DNA from: Candidatus Peregrinibacteria bacterium | GTDB taxonomy: Bacteria; Patescibacteriota; Gracilibacteria; UBA1369; 2-02-FULL-48-14 | Length of the DNA: 64,000 bases | Direction of reading: 5' to 3' | Assembly (NCBI GenBank): GCA_018658105.1 | Contig: JABHVW010000004.1 | Location: forward strand, 168,185-232,184 | Shown here: positions 1 through 7,062 of the stretch, piece after piece | How positions within the stretch are numbered: the first letter of the stretch is position 1 | Layout: each line of letters starts with the position of its first letter | Made by a program: the position numbers and the translations under genes | The notes under the pieces: model-generated | What the model was told of the DNA's origin: nothing | Database searches by the model: none | What the model saw: the letters and a program-made list of their open reading frames with translations, nothing else

Positions 1-201
1 TTCGGCATCTTCAAGCGCAGCAGAAATATTTGTAACTGCTTCTTCAACGTCAATCACGTTACCTTTTCGTAGACCGCCAGAGGGTGAAACACCAACCCCA
101 AGTATGTTTGGGATAGTGCTGTTCTCTTGCATCACAGCTACGACTGTGCGGATTTTGGAGTTACCAATATCCAGACCGGCAATTACTTTATGTTTAGCCA
201 T
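1..201 (-). CDS. ftsA: Cell division protein FtsA, N-terminal part (runs off the window)
   Basis: Only the first 67 codons are inside the window; the gene continues beyond position 1. The start reads MAKHKVIAGLDIGNSKIRTV, the phosphate-1 motif of the actin/Hsp70 ATPase fold, followed by GVGVSPSGGLRKGNVID, a stretch typical of FtsA. FtsA tethers FtsZ filaments to the membrane and recruits the divisome; the membrane helix would lie in the missing C-terminus. A TTGATT-17-TAGAGT promoter ends 8 bases before the ATG, so the transcript should have almost no leader. The family call is firm from these motifs; nothing can be said about the rest. Confidence 0.88.
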   Translation of the reverse strand, partial: MAKHKVIAGLDIGNSKIRTVVAVMQENSTIPNILGVGVSPSGGLRKGNVIDVEEAVTNISAALEDAE

Positions 202-209
202 ATGAGCTG

Positions 210-238
210 ACTCTACCCAAAGCCGCCAAGTGAATCAA
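210..238 (-). promoter_or_regulatory. Predicted ftsA promoter
   Basis: On the minus strand, TTGATT (233-238) and TAGAGT (210-215) are separated by 17 bases. The -10 box ends 8 bases before the ftsA ATG at 201, which places transcription start within 0-2 bases of the start codon. Confidence 0.6.
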
Positions 239-353
239 GCTCTTTGCAGGTAAAAAGGTCATACATAAGCCCCAAAACGAAGGCCTGAACAATTTTTTGA
301 CTCAGCAAAAGCCCCTGTAATAAGCCTGTTTTCCACCCCTATTTCAAACCTGT

Positions 354-379
354 TTTTTTGGCTTGCAAAAGCCAAAAAA
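354..379. terminator. Bidirectional intrinsic terminator
   Basis: A perfect 11-bp stem (354-364 with 369-379) closes a GCAA tetraloop and has runs of T on one side and A on the other, so it could work in either direction. It lies downstream of the leftward gene at 471-2216 and upstream of ftsA. The remaining bases between 202 and 470 show no further gene. Confidence 0.75.
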
Positions 380-470
380 TGTGCGCAAGCAAACTCTGAC
401 TTCAAAGGCCCCTGAACAACTAATATAAGTCGACAGCTAGTGCGAACAATAAAGTTGCACGTGTGATCTG

Positions 471-2216
471 TTAGCGCCCGAGCTGCCTTCCTCTGAGTCC
501 ACGACTACGTTTCCTAAGTGCTCTATGTTTTGATTTCTTCTTTCTATTCTCAGCTTTGCGCCTTCTATCTGCATTCTTTTGAGGCATGGTTTTCTTTTTG
601 GAGAGCTTTTCTTCTATTCTCAGCAGCACCTTCTCAGTTGCTAGTTTTGTTTTCCTGTTTTCTTCAGTCATCGCCTCAAGTTCTTGTGCATTTCTCAATT
701 TCCTCTGTGCTGCCTTCCTGGCCTGTCGTATTTGTTGATGATTTAGCTCTAGGGCTTCCGTCCTTGGTCGTGGGGTGCCCTTCTGCTTTTTTCTCCTTGG
801 CGGATAATTTTTTATAGGCTTTTCCGTCTTATGAATTTTCTTCTCCATTCTTCTGCCCTTCTCATCGCTTATCCTTGCCGCCCTTCTTATCCGCTTCCGC
901 CTGCTACCTGACCTTAGGCGGTCATAGGTTTGCCTTGCATCACATATCGCACTGAAAACAGCGGCATCAATTGAAAAAGCCTTTGTAAGGCGCTTCCCTA
1001 GCTTGCCAATGCCAGGCCTTTTGTCCTGCAAAAGTGCAGTCAGCTTCTCACGCCCTTCAGAGTCTCCATCAAAGTCATCGTCTTCTGCAACAATTTTAGC
1101 GCATCTAACTAAAAGGTCTGTATCGGAATTAAGAACGCCAAGTGTCCACCTGGCAGCACCCATAATCTCATTAAGATCGTCATCAGAATAAGATAGCAGC
1201 ACTCCTCGATTCTTCGTATTCTTCTTTTTTTTGCCTCTTGCATTCTTTTCTTCCTGAGGCTCATACTTTGTCTCAACAACTCTAAGCTGGCCAACATCAT
1301 TGCCATCTTCATTGATAATATCGATTGTACCATCTGGGCTCATTCTTCCATTAAATTTATATCCACTCTGCTGTAATGCTAGTTGAAGCAAATTCAAAAA
1401 TTTCGTTTCATTTTGATGTTTAACCATGATAGGTGTGGTGCTTGAAGGGTAATCAGGGTGTAGCTGATTAAGTAGTTCTTCAGATAAACCAGGAAATGTC
1501 TGATCCACTTCACCTAGGAGCTGGATCAGCGCTTTTGGTCTATTGAGAAGGAATAAGAGCTCTCTTGCCCTGGCCACGGCAACTTGAAGGGTTCTATTTC
1601 TTTCAATGCCATAAGCTTTTGTGTCAGAGGATTTAGAATCACGTCTTGGAGCTAAAATATCACCAAATCCCCTCCCTAATTGCAAGGCTTTTGATTGCTG
1701 CCTAAGCGTACTTGCCAGTTGAGGTTTGCCTCTATGAATTGTTGTAAATGTATTTGCGGTGCTCACATGGCCAGACTTATCTGTATGCTGTAAGTCTCTA
1801 GTACCCCTAACGTGGTCAATAGCCAGATCTTCATTTTCCGAAAGGCGCTTTTCAAGTTTGGCAATTCTTGCCTCCACTCGTGCTGCAAAAGCCCTGAGCT
1901 TCCCATTCATTCTAGGTTTTCGTGCATATCTCCAGTGAGTTCGAGCCCCTGCATTGTATTCGGCCATCTGTGCTCTCAATTCAGCAGCGAACACCGCCCT
2001 TGCTTCTTCTAACTCTCTAGAGATTTCACATAGATTGCCAATGGCGTCTTCTGATTCATCAGTAAGGGCCGCTTCGTATTCGGCAGGAAGCTTATGATCG
2101 CCATCAAAATGGTCAACCAGGTTAAAGCCCCCCTCTGTCACCTCCCCTGGCAAATCACACTCTTCATCCCAATTAGGTCCCATTTCCAAGTCATCCGATA
2201 AACGAAGCCCTTCCAT
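471..2216 (-). CDS. Hypothetical protein, large, basic C-terminus
   Basis: I do not recognise this 581-residue protein. The first 80 residues are acidic, the middle is mixed helical sequence, and roughly the last 150 residues are packed with Lys and Arg (for example RKAENRKKKSKHRALRKRSR), which suggests nucleic-acid contact. There is no signal peptide or membrane segment. The ATG at 2216 follows a near-consensus promoter by about 17 bases. It stands alone between ftsA and an exonuclease gene, has its own terminator, and is one of several solitary unrecognised genes in the window with strong promoters. A nucleic-acid binding role is only inferred from charge. Confidence 0.75.
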   Translation of the reverse strand: MEGLRLSDDLEMGPNWDEECDLPGEVTEGGFNLVDHFDGDHKLPAEYEAALTDESEDAIGNLCEISRELEEARAVFAAELRAQMAEYNAGARTHWRYARKPRMNGKLRAFAARVEARIAKLEKRLSENEDLAIDHVRGTRDLQHTDKSGHVSTANTFTTIHRGKPQLASTLRQQSKALQLGRGFGDILAPRRDSKSSDTKAYGIERNRTLQVAVARARELLFLLNRPKALIQLLGEVDQTFPGLSEELLNQLHPDYPSSTTPIMVKHQNETKFLNLLQLALQQSGYKFNGRMSPDGTIDIINEDGNDVGQLRVVETKYEPQEEKNARGKKKKNTKNRGVLLSYSDDDLNEIMGAARWTLGVLNSDTDLLVRCAKIVAEDDDFDGDSEGREKLTALLQDKRPGIGKLGKRLTKAFSIDAAVFSAICDARQTYDRLRSGSRRKRIRRAARISDEKGRRMEKKIHKTEKPIKNYPPRRKKQKGTPRPRTEALELNHQQIRQARKAAQRKLRNAQELEAMTEENRKTKLATEKVLLRIEEKLSKKKTMPQKNADRRRKAENRKKKSKHRALRKRSRGLRGRQLGR

Positions 2217-2239
2217 ATATAGTATTTTAAGGTCCTCAT

Positions 2240-2266
2240 ACTATAGCGCAAAAAATTATTTGTCAA
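2240..2266 (-). promoter_or_regulatory. Predicted promoter of the 471-2216 gene
   Basis: TTGACA (2261-2266) and TATAGT (2240-2245) face the gene on the minus strand with a 15-base spacer. A TAGTAT with a 17-base spacer overlaps it. The leader to the ATG at 2216 would be about 17 bases. Confidence 0.65.
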
Positions 2267-2298
2267 AACTTACTCCTCTTCTCCCCAGTCAGTTAGCT

Positions 2299-2390
2299 CA
2301 AGCGCCCTGGAGCGCCTTTGGTAATCAGGCTTACCTGTTTGTTTTAGTGGTGGCTGCGCAAGTAAGACTTGGGCAAGCGCCCTGGAGCGC
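2299..2390. repeat. 17-bp direct repeat pair
   Basis: CAAGCGCCCTGGAGCGC occurs exactly twice, at 2299-2315 and 2374-2390, 75 bases apart. The second copy sits inside the loop of the long hairpin at 2337-2414, and each copy is itself partly palindromic. Confidence 0.85.
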
Positions 2391-2414
2391 TAAGCCGCCA
2401 CCACTAAAACAAAC
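2337..2414. repeat. Long perfect inverted repeat (hairpin)
   Basis: An 18-bp perfect inverted repeat has arms 2337-2354 and 2397-2414 and a loop of about 42 bases. The right arm contains the last codons and stop codon of the exonuclease gene. No T-run follows the stem in the direction of transcription, so it is not a classical intrinsic terminator. It may be an mRNA 3'-end stabiliser or a small palindromic repeat element. A second small hairpin (GGTAA/TTACC) lies next to it near 2320-2335. Confidence 0.8.
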
Positions 2415-3330
2415 TTATCCATTGCTCCTCCACCCTCTTCTGCTCCCATTCTTTGCTCAGGGCTTCCACCCTTCTCATTGGAGTTCGCATCCGAAGTTCA
2501 TCAAATAATGCTCTCACAGCATCGATGTCAAAATCATCGACAGCGCAATCCTCAATCTTAAAGCCAAGATCCCCGTCCTCTGTCAAAATAGTTGCCACCT
2601 TTTTGCTAAGTCGAGCAGAGTCTTCATGTTCACGAAGAAGTTCACGAATCCGCTCCGGCTTCACTTCCTCCAATCTCTCGTACAAAGCGTCCAAATTCCC
2701 AAACTCCTCCAATAAGCGAGCAGCACCCTTCGCACCAATCCCCGGCACACCCGGAATATTATCGCTCGAATCTCCGCGCAAGCCCTTATAGTCGGTCACC
2801 TGCTCCGGCCAAACTCCCAGCTTCTCTTTCACCGCATCTCGATCATATCGCTTCACCTTGCTGTAGCCGCTAATCGGCGTAACAACATATGTATCTTGCC
2901 TCACCAGCTGCAGCGCATCTTGATCGCTAGTAATAATCAAAGTCTGAATATCTTTATGCTCATCCTCAAGTTCTTTCGCAACTATCCCCAAAAAATCATC
3001 CGCCTCAAGCCCAGCTTTCTCAAAAATCGGCACAGAAAGCGCCTTAAGAACCTGCCGCACAATCGGAAACTGTGTGATTAAATCATCATCGGTCTTAGCC
3101 CTAGTGCCCTTGTAATCCGCCATTTCAGCATGTCTGAAGGTCGGCCCCCTCATATCAAAAGCCGTCGCAATATAGTCCGGCTGCTCCACCTCCAAAATCC
3201 CAAGAAGAATCCCAGTAAAGCCATAAACCGCATTCGTCAGCTGCCCGCTCGGCGCCTTCAGCGTCTTCGGCAAGGCGTGATAAGCCCTATGAATAATGGC
3301 ATTCGCGTCAATAAGTACAAACTTTTTCAT
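2404..3330 (-). CDS. Stand-alone 5'-3' exonuclease (PolA N-terminal / flap endonuclease family)
   Basis: This 308-residue protein matches the 5' nuclease domain normally fused to DNA polymerase I. Visible features are the N-terminal LIDANAIIHRAYHAL metal site, FDMRGPTFRHAEMADYKGTR at the helical arch, EADD and TSDQDA acidic metal ligands, and the helix-3-turn-helix GDSSDNIPGVPGIGAKGA. It should remove RNA primers and 5' flaps during lagging-strand synthesis and repair. No polymerase domain follows; the gene ends in the hairpin repeat. An extended -10 box ends 7 bases before the ATG, predicting a leaderless mRNA. Confidence 0.9.
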   Translation of the reverse strand: MKKFVLIDANAIIHRAYHALPKTLKAPSGQLTNAVYGFTGILLGILEVEQPDYIATAFDMRGPTFRHAEMADYKGTRAKTDDDLITQFPIVRQVLKALSVPIFEKAGLEADDFLGIVAKELEDEHKDIQTLIITSDQDALQLVRQDTYVVTPISGYSKVKRYDRDAVKEKLGVWPEQVTDYKGLRGDSSDNIPGVPGIGAKGAARLLEEFGNLDALYERLEEVKPERIRELLREHEDSARLSKKVATILTEDGDLGFKIEDCAVDDFDIDAVRALFDELRMRTPMRRVEALSKEWEQKRVEEQWISLF

Positions 3331-3337
3331 CCAGCCG

Positions 3338-3343
3338 ACTATA
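3338..3343 (-). promoter_or_regulatory. Extended -10 box of the exonuclease gene
   Basis: The minus strand reads TGATATAGT, an extended -10 element, ending 7 bases before the ATG at 3330. No good -35 box is visible, as expected for an extended -10 promoter. The spacing predicts a leaderless transcript. Confidence 0.55.
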
Positions 3344-3408
3344 TCACAAAGTTCTAGCCAGAATCTATTCAGCTATTTTTCAGGACTTCCTTTTCAAATA
3401 CCTTTATA

Positions 3409-3464
3409 TTGATTTCGAGTGCACAAAGGGTATGATTAAATAGTATTACTTATTCATCATACTA
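3409..3464 (+). promoter_or_regulatory. Promoter and candidate operator of the MazF-type TA module
   Basis: TTGATT (3409-3414) and TATGAT (3431-3436) have a 16-base spacer. Just downstream, TAGTAT (3441-3446) and ATACTA (3459-3464) form an inverted repeat, and GTATGAT (3430-3436) pairs with ATCATAC (3456-3462). These are plausible binding sites for the ribbon-helix-helix antitoxin, which usually represses its own operon. Confidence 0.5.
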
Positions 3465-3691
3465 TGAAGGCAAAAGCAAAGCGTAGAATTTCTATCACAA
3501 TTATTCCTCAACTAGACGATGCAATGATTCAAATCTCCAAAGAAAACGGCATCAGCAAAAGCTCTATAATGGAGCAAGCCATAGCGAGCTTCTTAAAAGC
3601 AAAGCTAGTAAAAGACGCAAAGGCACTATCCAAAATGAAATTCGACGATCTACCCACAGAAGATGAATGGCTAACAATTCAAAATGATTAA
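3464..3691 (+). CDS. Ribbon-helix-helix antitoxin of a MazF/PemK module
   Basis: The 75-residue protein starts MKAKAKRRISITIIPQLDDA, a CopG/Arc-like ribbon-helix-helix DNA-binding beta strand, then helices ending in an acidic C-terminus (DDLPTEDEWLTIQND) of the type that wraps and blocks the toxin. The next gene starts inside its last codons (8-bp overlap), the classical antitoxin-toxin arrangement. It likely neutralises the neighbouring MazF-type toxin and represses the operon through the inverted repeats just upstream. Confidence 0.85.
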   Translation: MKAKAKRRISITIIPQLDDAMIQISKENGISKSSIMEQAIASFLKAKLVKDAKALSKMKFDDLPTEDEWLTIQND

Positions 3692-4016
3692 ACAGGGAGA
3701 TATTTTTTTCGCAAATCTAAACCCGACAAAGGGGCACGAGCAATCAGGAATGCGCCCAGTTATAGTTTTGCAAAACAGCATTCTAAACAAACACCTAAAT
3801 ACAGTCATAATTGCTCCAATAACTGGCAATTTGCAGGCAAAGAATTTCATGCTTACCTTCTTCTTGCCAAAAGGCATTTCAAAATTACCCAAAGACAGTG
3901 TGGCCCTCCTCTTCCAAATGAGGTGCATAGATAAGGCTCGCCTTCAGAAGAAATGCGGAAAAATTCCAGAAGCCTCTCTAGGCAAGATGAAAAGAAAATT
4001 AAGCAGATTATTTTAG
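3684..4016 (+). CDS. MazF/PemK-family mRNA interferase toxin
   Basis: The 110-residue protein has MazF hallmarks: KQGDIFFANLNPTKGHEQSG at the N-terminus, RPVIVLQN, and the conserved VIIAPITG strand. MazF enzymes cleave single-stranded mRNA at short sequence motifs and arrest growth. It overlaps the antitoxin gene by 8 bp, so the two are translationally coupled. Length is normal for the family and no disruption is visible. Confidence 0.9.
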   Translation: MIKQGDIFFANLNPTKGHEQSGMRPVIVLQNSILNKHLNTVIIAPITGNLQAKNFMLTFFLPKGISKLPKDSVALLFQMRCIDKARLQKKCGKIPEASLGKMKRKLSRLF

Positions 4017-4066
4017 GGTATTTGCTCAGCACTAACTGCAGACTTTTTCATGGAGCGCACCAGCTA

Positions 4067-4094
4067 TTGACTTTTCTCAACTTTATGCTACAGT
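4067..4094 (+). promoter_or_regulatory. Predicted promoter of the 4123-4911 gene
   Basis: TTGACT (4067-4072), a 16-base spacer and TACAGT (4089-4094), preceded by TGC, make an extended -10 promoter. The leader would be about 20 bases and has no Shine-Dalgarno sequence. Confidence 0.6.
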
Positions 4095-4122
4095 TCAGGT
4101 CTACACTCATAAAAATAATTAA

Positions 4123-4911
4123 ATGTCAGAATTAACAAGACGTGATAATCAAGATCTAATGCCACAACTTACTTTGGAGAAAGGAGGTCACTTTCCTGAT
4201 CGAATAGATGAACTTAGAGACTCATTTATGGGTGCCATAGCCACCTCTCGGGGTGAAGCATTTTTACAAATAGCAGAAAAATTAGAAGCACTAAGTATAC
4301 AATATCCTAGTTTTGACAGTAGCAAAGGGGATCAATTGTTAAAAGAAGATTTATGCCAAGCGGCAAGAAAGCTTGCTCTCGAAGCAATCAGCAATGGTGA
4401 AGAATTAGATTCAGCTGTAATTTCAGAATTTGTAGAGTATGGTTTTCGCAGCCTCTTAAGGAGGAATATTGCAGATAGTAAGATCAGATGGCCATTCAGA
4501 TTGGTCCATGACTCCTACCATGCCTCAGTCAGACGGCTTAGTGAGGTAAATCCAAGAGAGGATACACTGAATTTATATAAGTCATACTTGTTGGTTAAAT
4601 TTATTAGGGAGCTCGGCCTATCTTACCTAGACACTTCTGACCCGGATTCAAATGCATTACAGTCCGGAATGGAGCTTGTATATAGAGCAAGGGCAATTTC
4701 CGAGGTGCTCGTTACAATGGCGCATAGGCTCAAAACAGCAATGTCTGTAAGAAGTACTCTTAAAAAGGCCCCACAAATACCCGGCCTCATGGAGGCAGTA
4801 GGTAGAATCGCAGATTTAGCAGAGCAAAGCTTCGAAGATGACGAGGTTAGAGTCCAATTGTCAGACGCCGCAGCACAAGCTGATGCAGTTCTCGAGGTAG
4901 AACTTTCATAA
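4123..4911 (+). CDS. Hypothetical helical protein
   Basis: I do not recognise this 262-residue protein. It is predicted mostly alpha-helical and soluble, with no signal peptide, membrane segment or obvious catalytic motif. It is a single-gene unit with its own promoter, between the MazF module and another orphan gene. It could be lineage-specific. Coding is supported by the length, the promoter and a clean start (MSELTRRDNQDLMPQLT). Confidence 0.7.
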   Translation: MSELTRRDNQDLMPQLTLEKGGHFPDRIDELRDSFMGAIATSRGEAFLQIAEKLEALSIQYPSFDSSKGDQLLKEDLCQAARKLALEAISNGEELDSAVISEFVEYGFRSLLRRNIADSKIRWPFRLVHDSYHASVRRLSEVNPREDTLNLYKSYLLVKFIRELGLSYLDTSDPDSNALQSGMELVYRARAISEVLVTMAHRLKTAMSVRSTLKKAPQIPGLMEAVGRIADLAEQSFEDDEVRVQLSDAAAQADAVLEVELS

Positions 4912-4997
4912 ATTCGTCAAATTGCCACGTTGCATAACCCCACAACATTCCTTGATCCACGCAAGCATACAGGCTGGAAAGAAATGCTATTTTCAGG

Positions 4998-5003
4998 TAT
5001 AAT
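4998..5003 (+). promoter_or_regulatory. Consensus -10 box before the 5034 gene
   Basis: A perfect TATAAT lies 30 bases before the ATG at 5034, giving a leader of about 23-24 bases. The -35 region is weak (TGGAAA at a 17-base spacing). Confidence 0.45.
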
Positions 5004-5033
5004 AATCTAATCGCTTTATGAACAGCGACACGT

Positions 5034-5495
5034 ATGGCAAAAACAAAAAAACACATAAAAGTTAAGATCCGCATCCCTCATCTAATTATTGATGGGCGCG
5101 CCGCTGACCCTAAACTACTGGACGAACTTGCACCGGGCCTAAGAGAGCTAGACGCTCGAGTTAGAGTCCTCGGCAAGGGCGCTAAGTCTATCCCCCATGC
5201 TTTTTCAGCCGAAGAAGCGCTGGAGGAAGCCAGTATATGGGTTATTCTCGGCGACGAGCTGCCAAGTGAATTCCCTATGCTCGTGGAGCGAGGAGTCGTT
5301 CCTGTAATGCTCAGAGGTGTTCATCCAGACGCAGAAAACTACAATGCTTCTGCCGAAACTGGAAACGCTTTTCTTTTTCCCAAAGCAAATCACTGGCACA
5401 TTTACGGAACAATCGTTCGTGCACTAGAAAACTTCACTTTCTCTTATGATTGGGAAAGTTTAAAAAACCAAGGTAAAGATCTATTAGACGTCTAA
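5034..5495 (+). CDS. Conserved-looking hypothetical protein
   Basis: The 153-residue protein starts MAKTKKHIKVKIRIPHLIID and has alternating strands and helices, as in a small Rossmann-like fold (VWVILGDELP-type strand, then VERGVVPVMLRG). The second half loosely recalls the C-terminal half of GT-B glycosyltransferases, but no catalytic motif is present, so I do not assign a function. Its stop codon directly abuts the stop codon of the convergent gene at 5496, with no bases between. Confidence 0.65.
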   Translation: MAKTKKHIKVKIRIPHLIIDGRAADPKLLDELAPGLRELDARVRVLGKGAKSIPHAFSAEEALEEASIWVILGDELPSEFPMLVERGVVPVMLRGVHPDAENYNASAETGNAFLFPKANHWHIYGTIVRALENFTFSYDWESLKNQGKDLLDV

Positions 5496-5888
5496 TTATT
5501 CAAGAGAGTCTAAAGCACTTCCCCCCGACCCCTCAGATGTTAAGTCCGACACAAGTTGGAAGATTTCGCCTAGATTGATATATTTGATCACATTTAGTCC
5601 AAGTGCATTCCCAACAAATCCAACAATCACAACAGACATCAGTGTTACTAATAATCCAATGATTGAATATCTAATTGTAGAAACGGCCTGTTTGATTTTG
5701 TCTTCCTGCCCTCCCGAAAGAATAAAAGAAATCCCTCCGAAGAAAATAAATACAACGCTCAAAAATCCAGAAATGATAATTGCGTAGGCAATAAGCCGAT
5801 TAATCACTTCAATAGCATCGTAATCTTGGGCTACGTCTAAAACCGATCCTTCTGTAACCGCGCCAATGACAAGCATTCCAAAATCCAT
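5496..5888 (-). CDS. Small two-helix membrane protein, TrbC/VirB2 pilin-like
   Basis: The 130-residue protein has a short hydrophilic N-terminus and two hydrophobic segments (about 36-58 and 71-95) joined by a short polar loop with SGGQEDKIKQA. This topology and motif are seen in TrbC/VirB2-like major pilin proteins that are common in CPR genomes. VirB2 proteins form conjugation-type pili; no other secretion gene is nearby, so the role is open. A TTGAGC-17-TAGAAT promoter inside the end of khpA predicts a nearly leaderless mRNA. Confidence 0.7.
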   Translation of the reverse strand: MDFGMLVIGAVTEGSVLDVAQDYDAIEVINRLIAYAIIISGFLSVVFIFFGGISFILSGGQEDKIKQAVSTIRYSIIGLLVTLMSVVIVGFVGNALGLNVIKYINLGEIFQLVSDLTSEGSGGSALDSLE

Positions 5889-5896
5889 ATGAGCAG

Positions 5897-5925
5897 ATTC
5901 TACACCATTGAACCCTCTGGCTCAA
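5897..5925 (-). promoter_or_regulatory. Predicted promoter of the VirB2-like gene
   Basis: TTGAGC (5920-5925) and TAGAAT (5897-5902) have a 17-base spacer on the minus strand, inside the 3' end of khpA. The -10 box ends 8 bases before the ATG at 5888. Confidence 0.55.
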
Positions 5926-6175
5926 TGATTTTTAGGTTATAACGCGCATCGTGTTTCGCCCCCATCATTCTAAGAAGAACTCTAAGCGCCTTCGCTGTCT
6001 GCCCGCTCTTTCCAATAATTTTCCCCATATCTTCTTTGCTAACCTTCAAAGTGATCAAAACTCCAAGGTCATCAACCGTTTGTTCAACGCTCACATCATC
6101 TGGATTGTCTACAATCGCTTTTACAACAAATTCAATGAAATCTCGAGCCGGTCCTTCGCTAGGGTCTAAAGTCAT
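5900..6175 (-). CDS. khpA: KH-domain RNA-binding protein KhpA
   Basis: This 91-residue protein is a single type-II KH domain with the GxxG loop in MGKIIGKSGQTAKALRVLLR. KhpA proteins bind RNA, often with KhpB/Jag, and affect cell elongation and small-RNA function. Its position just after rpsP is the usual one in many bacteria, which supports the call. The start MTLDPSEGPARDFIEFVVKA matches the family length. Confidence 0.9.
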   Translation of the reverse strand: MTLDPSEGPARDFIEFVVKAIVDNPDDVSVEQTVDDLGVLITLKVSKEDMGKIIGKSGQTAKALRVLLRMMGAKHDARYNLKIIEPEGSMV

Positions 6176-6193
6176 TTTGCGTGGGTTAATGAA

Positions 6194-6685
6194 TTATTCA
6201 GCTGAAGTTTCCTCTGGAGTCTCTTCTGGAGCTTCAGATTCTTCTATTGGAGCATCCGCTACAACTACTTCCTTCACTTCCTCCTTAGGAGTTTCCTCAG
6301 CAGGAGCCTCTTCTTCTTTAGGCTCTTCCTTTGGTGCCTCTTCAGCAGAAGCGCTTTCCTCTGCAGGTGCAGCCGCTGGAGCAGCTTCTTCTTCAGTAGG
6401 ATTTTTCTTAGATCGTTTTTTTGTACGTGGAGCAATAAAATCATCTAGTCCGTCAACACCATTTGCCTTCAAGAGGCTAGCAACAGTGTCAGATGGTCTA
6501 GCGCCAACGCTAATCCAGTACTCAACTCTATCTTTTTTGAATTCAAATTTCTTTCCTTCTGATGGATTGTAATATCCAACAATTTCTACGAAACGCCCTT
6601 TAATAGGGGCAGTTTTCTCTGCAACTACCAAACGGTAACTGGCTTGTTTTGTCCGTCCACTACGGCTGAGTCTTATTACGAGCAC
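6194..6685 (-). CDS. rpsP: 30S ribosomal protein S16 with a long acidic tail
   Basis: The first 90 or so residues are S16: LVIRLSRSGRTKQASYRLVV, then FVEIVGYYNP and the VGARPSDTVASLLK segment. The start is taken as GTG at 6685, giving MLVIRLSR as in other S16 proteins; a longer frame opens at TTG 6769, but its extra part is not S16-like and contains the promoter. The total is 163 residues because about 65 residues rich in Glu, Ala and Pro follow the core. Such a tail is not normal for S16. The protein binds 16S rRNA during 30S assembly. Order dciA-rpsP-khpA. Confidence 0.92.
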   Translation of the reverse strand: MLVIRLSRSGRTKQASYRLVVAEKTAPIKGRFVEIVGYYNPSEGKKFEFKKDRVEYWISVGARPSDTVASLLKANGVDGLDDFIAPRTKKRSKKNPTEEEAAPAAAPAEESASAEEAPKEEPKEEEAPAEETPKEEVKEVVVADAPIEESEAPEETPEETSAE

Positions 6686-6714
6686 GAAAATCAGGTTAAT
6701 AATATTGCCTACCG

Positions 6715-6742
6715 ATTTTAGGGCTAAGCGCAGAATTGTCAA
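6715..6742 (-). promoter_or_regulatory. Strong promoter of rpsP
   Basis: TTGACA (6737-6742) and TAAAAT (6715-6720) have a 16-base spacer on the minus strand. Transcription would start near 6708, about 22 bases before the GTG start at 6685, which rules out the TTG at 6769 as the main start. Confidence 0.75.
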
Positions 6743-6755
6743 GCAGAAAGCACAA

Positions 6756-7058
6756 TTAAGCCTCCACAAGAGTCCGAATCTCCTTCACCAAATGTCCATC
6801 CATATTCAAATTCAGCTTCATAATTAGGTCGTGCCTGTGCACATAAACCCTTTGCGCATATATGCTGCTCGGCACAGAAATATACAAAGTCCCCCTTTTA
6901 AAGAATTTCGGTTTCACATGATCTGCCGCATCTTCCCCAATGATTCCCGGCGCCATATTTCTAAATCCTTCACAAATCAAAGCAGCCTGAGTCTCTCGAC
7001 CCATGTTATAGCGGTTGATCGCCGCCGGCATCAATTTTTTCAGATCAATAAAAGTCAT
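6756..7058 (-). CDS. dciA: DUF721 / DciA-like protein
   Basis: The 100-residue protein fits the DUF721 (DciA) family: a helical N-terminus, FRNMAPGIIGEDAADHVKPKFFKRGTL-type core (split here over positions 32-58), then the strand LYISVPSSIYAQRVYVHRHD. DciA loads the replicative helicase in bacteria lacking DnaC/DnaI, and a dnaB gene is present at 39.1 kb. It begins 4 bases after the glycosyltransferase stop, so the two are probably co-transcribed. Confidence 0.8.
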   Translation of the reverse strand: MTFIDLKKLMPAAINRYNMGRETQAALICEGFRNMAPGIIGEDAADHVKPKFFKRGTLYISVPSSIYAQRVYVHRHDLIMKLNLNMDGHLVKEIRTLVEA

Positions 7059-7062
7059 AGCT

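Noticed and set aside
6036..6572. Long Ser/Gly/Ala-rich open frame on the plus strand
   Set aside because: It is the antisense shadow of the low-complexity S16 tail and khpA; both genes on the minus strand are recognised.
6686..6769. TTG start giving S16 a 28-residue N-terminal extension
   Set aside because: The extension is not S16-like and contains the -35 and -10 boxes of the rpsP promoter; GTG at 6685 restores the normal N-terminus.
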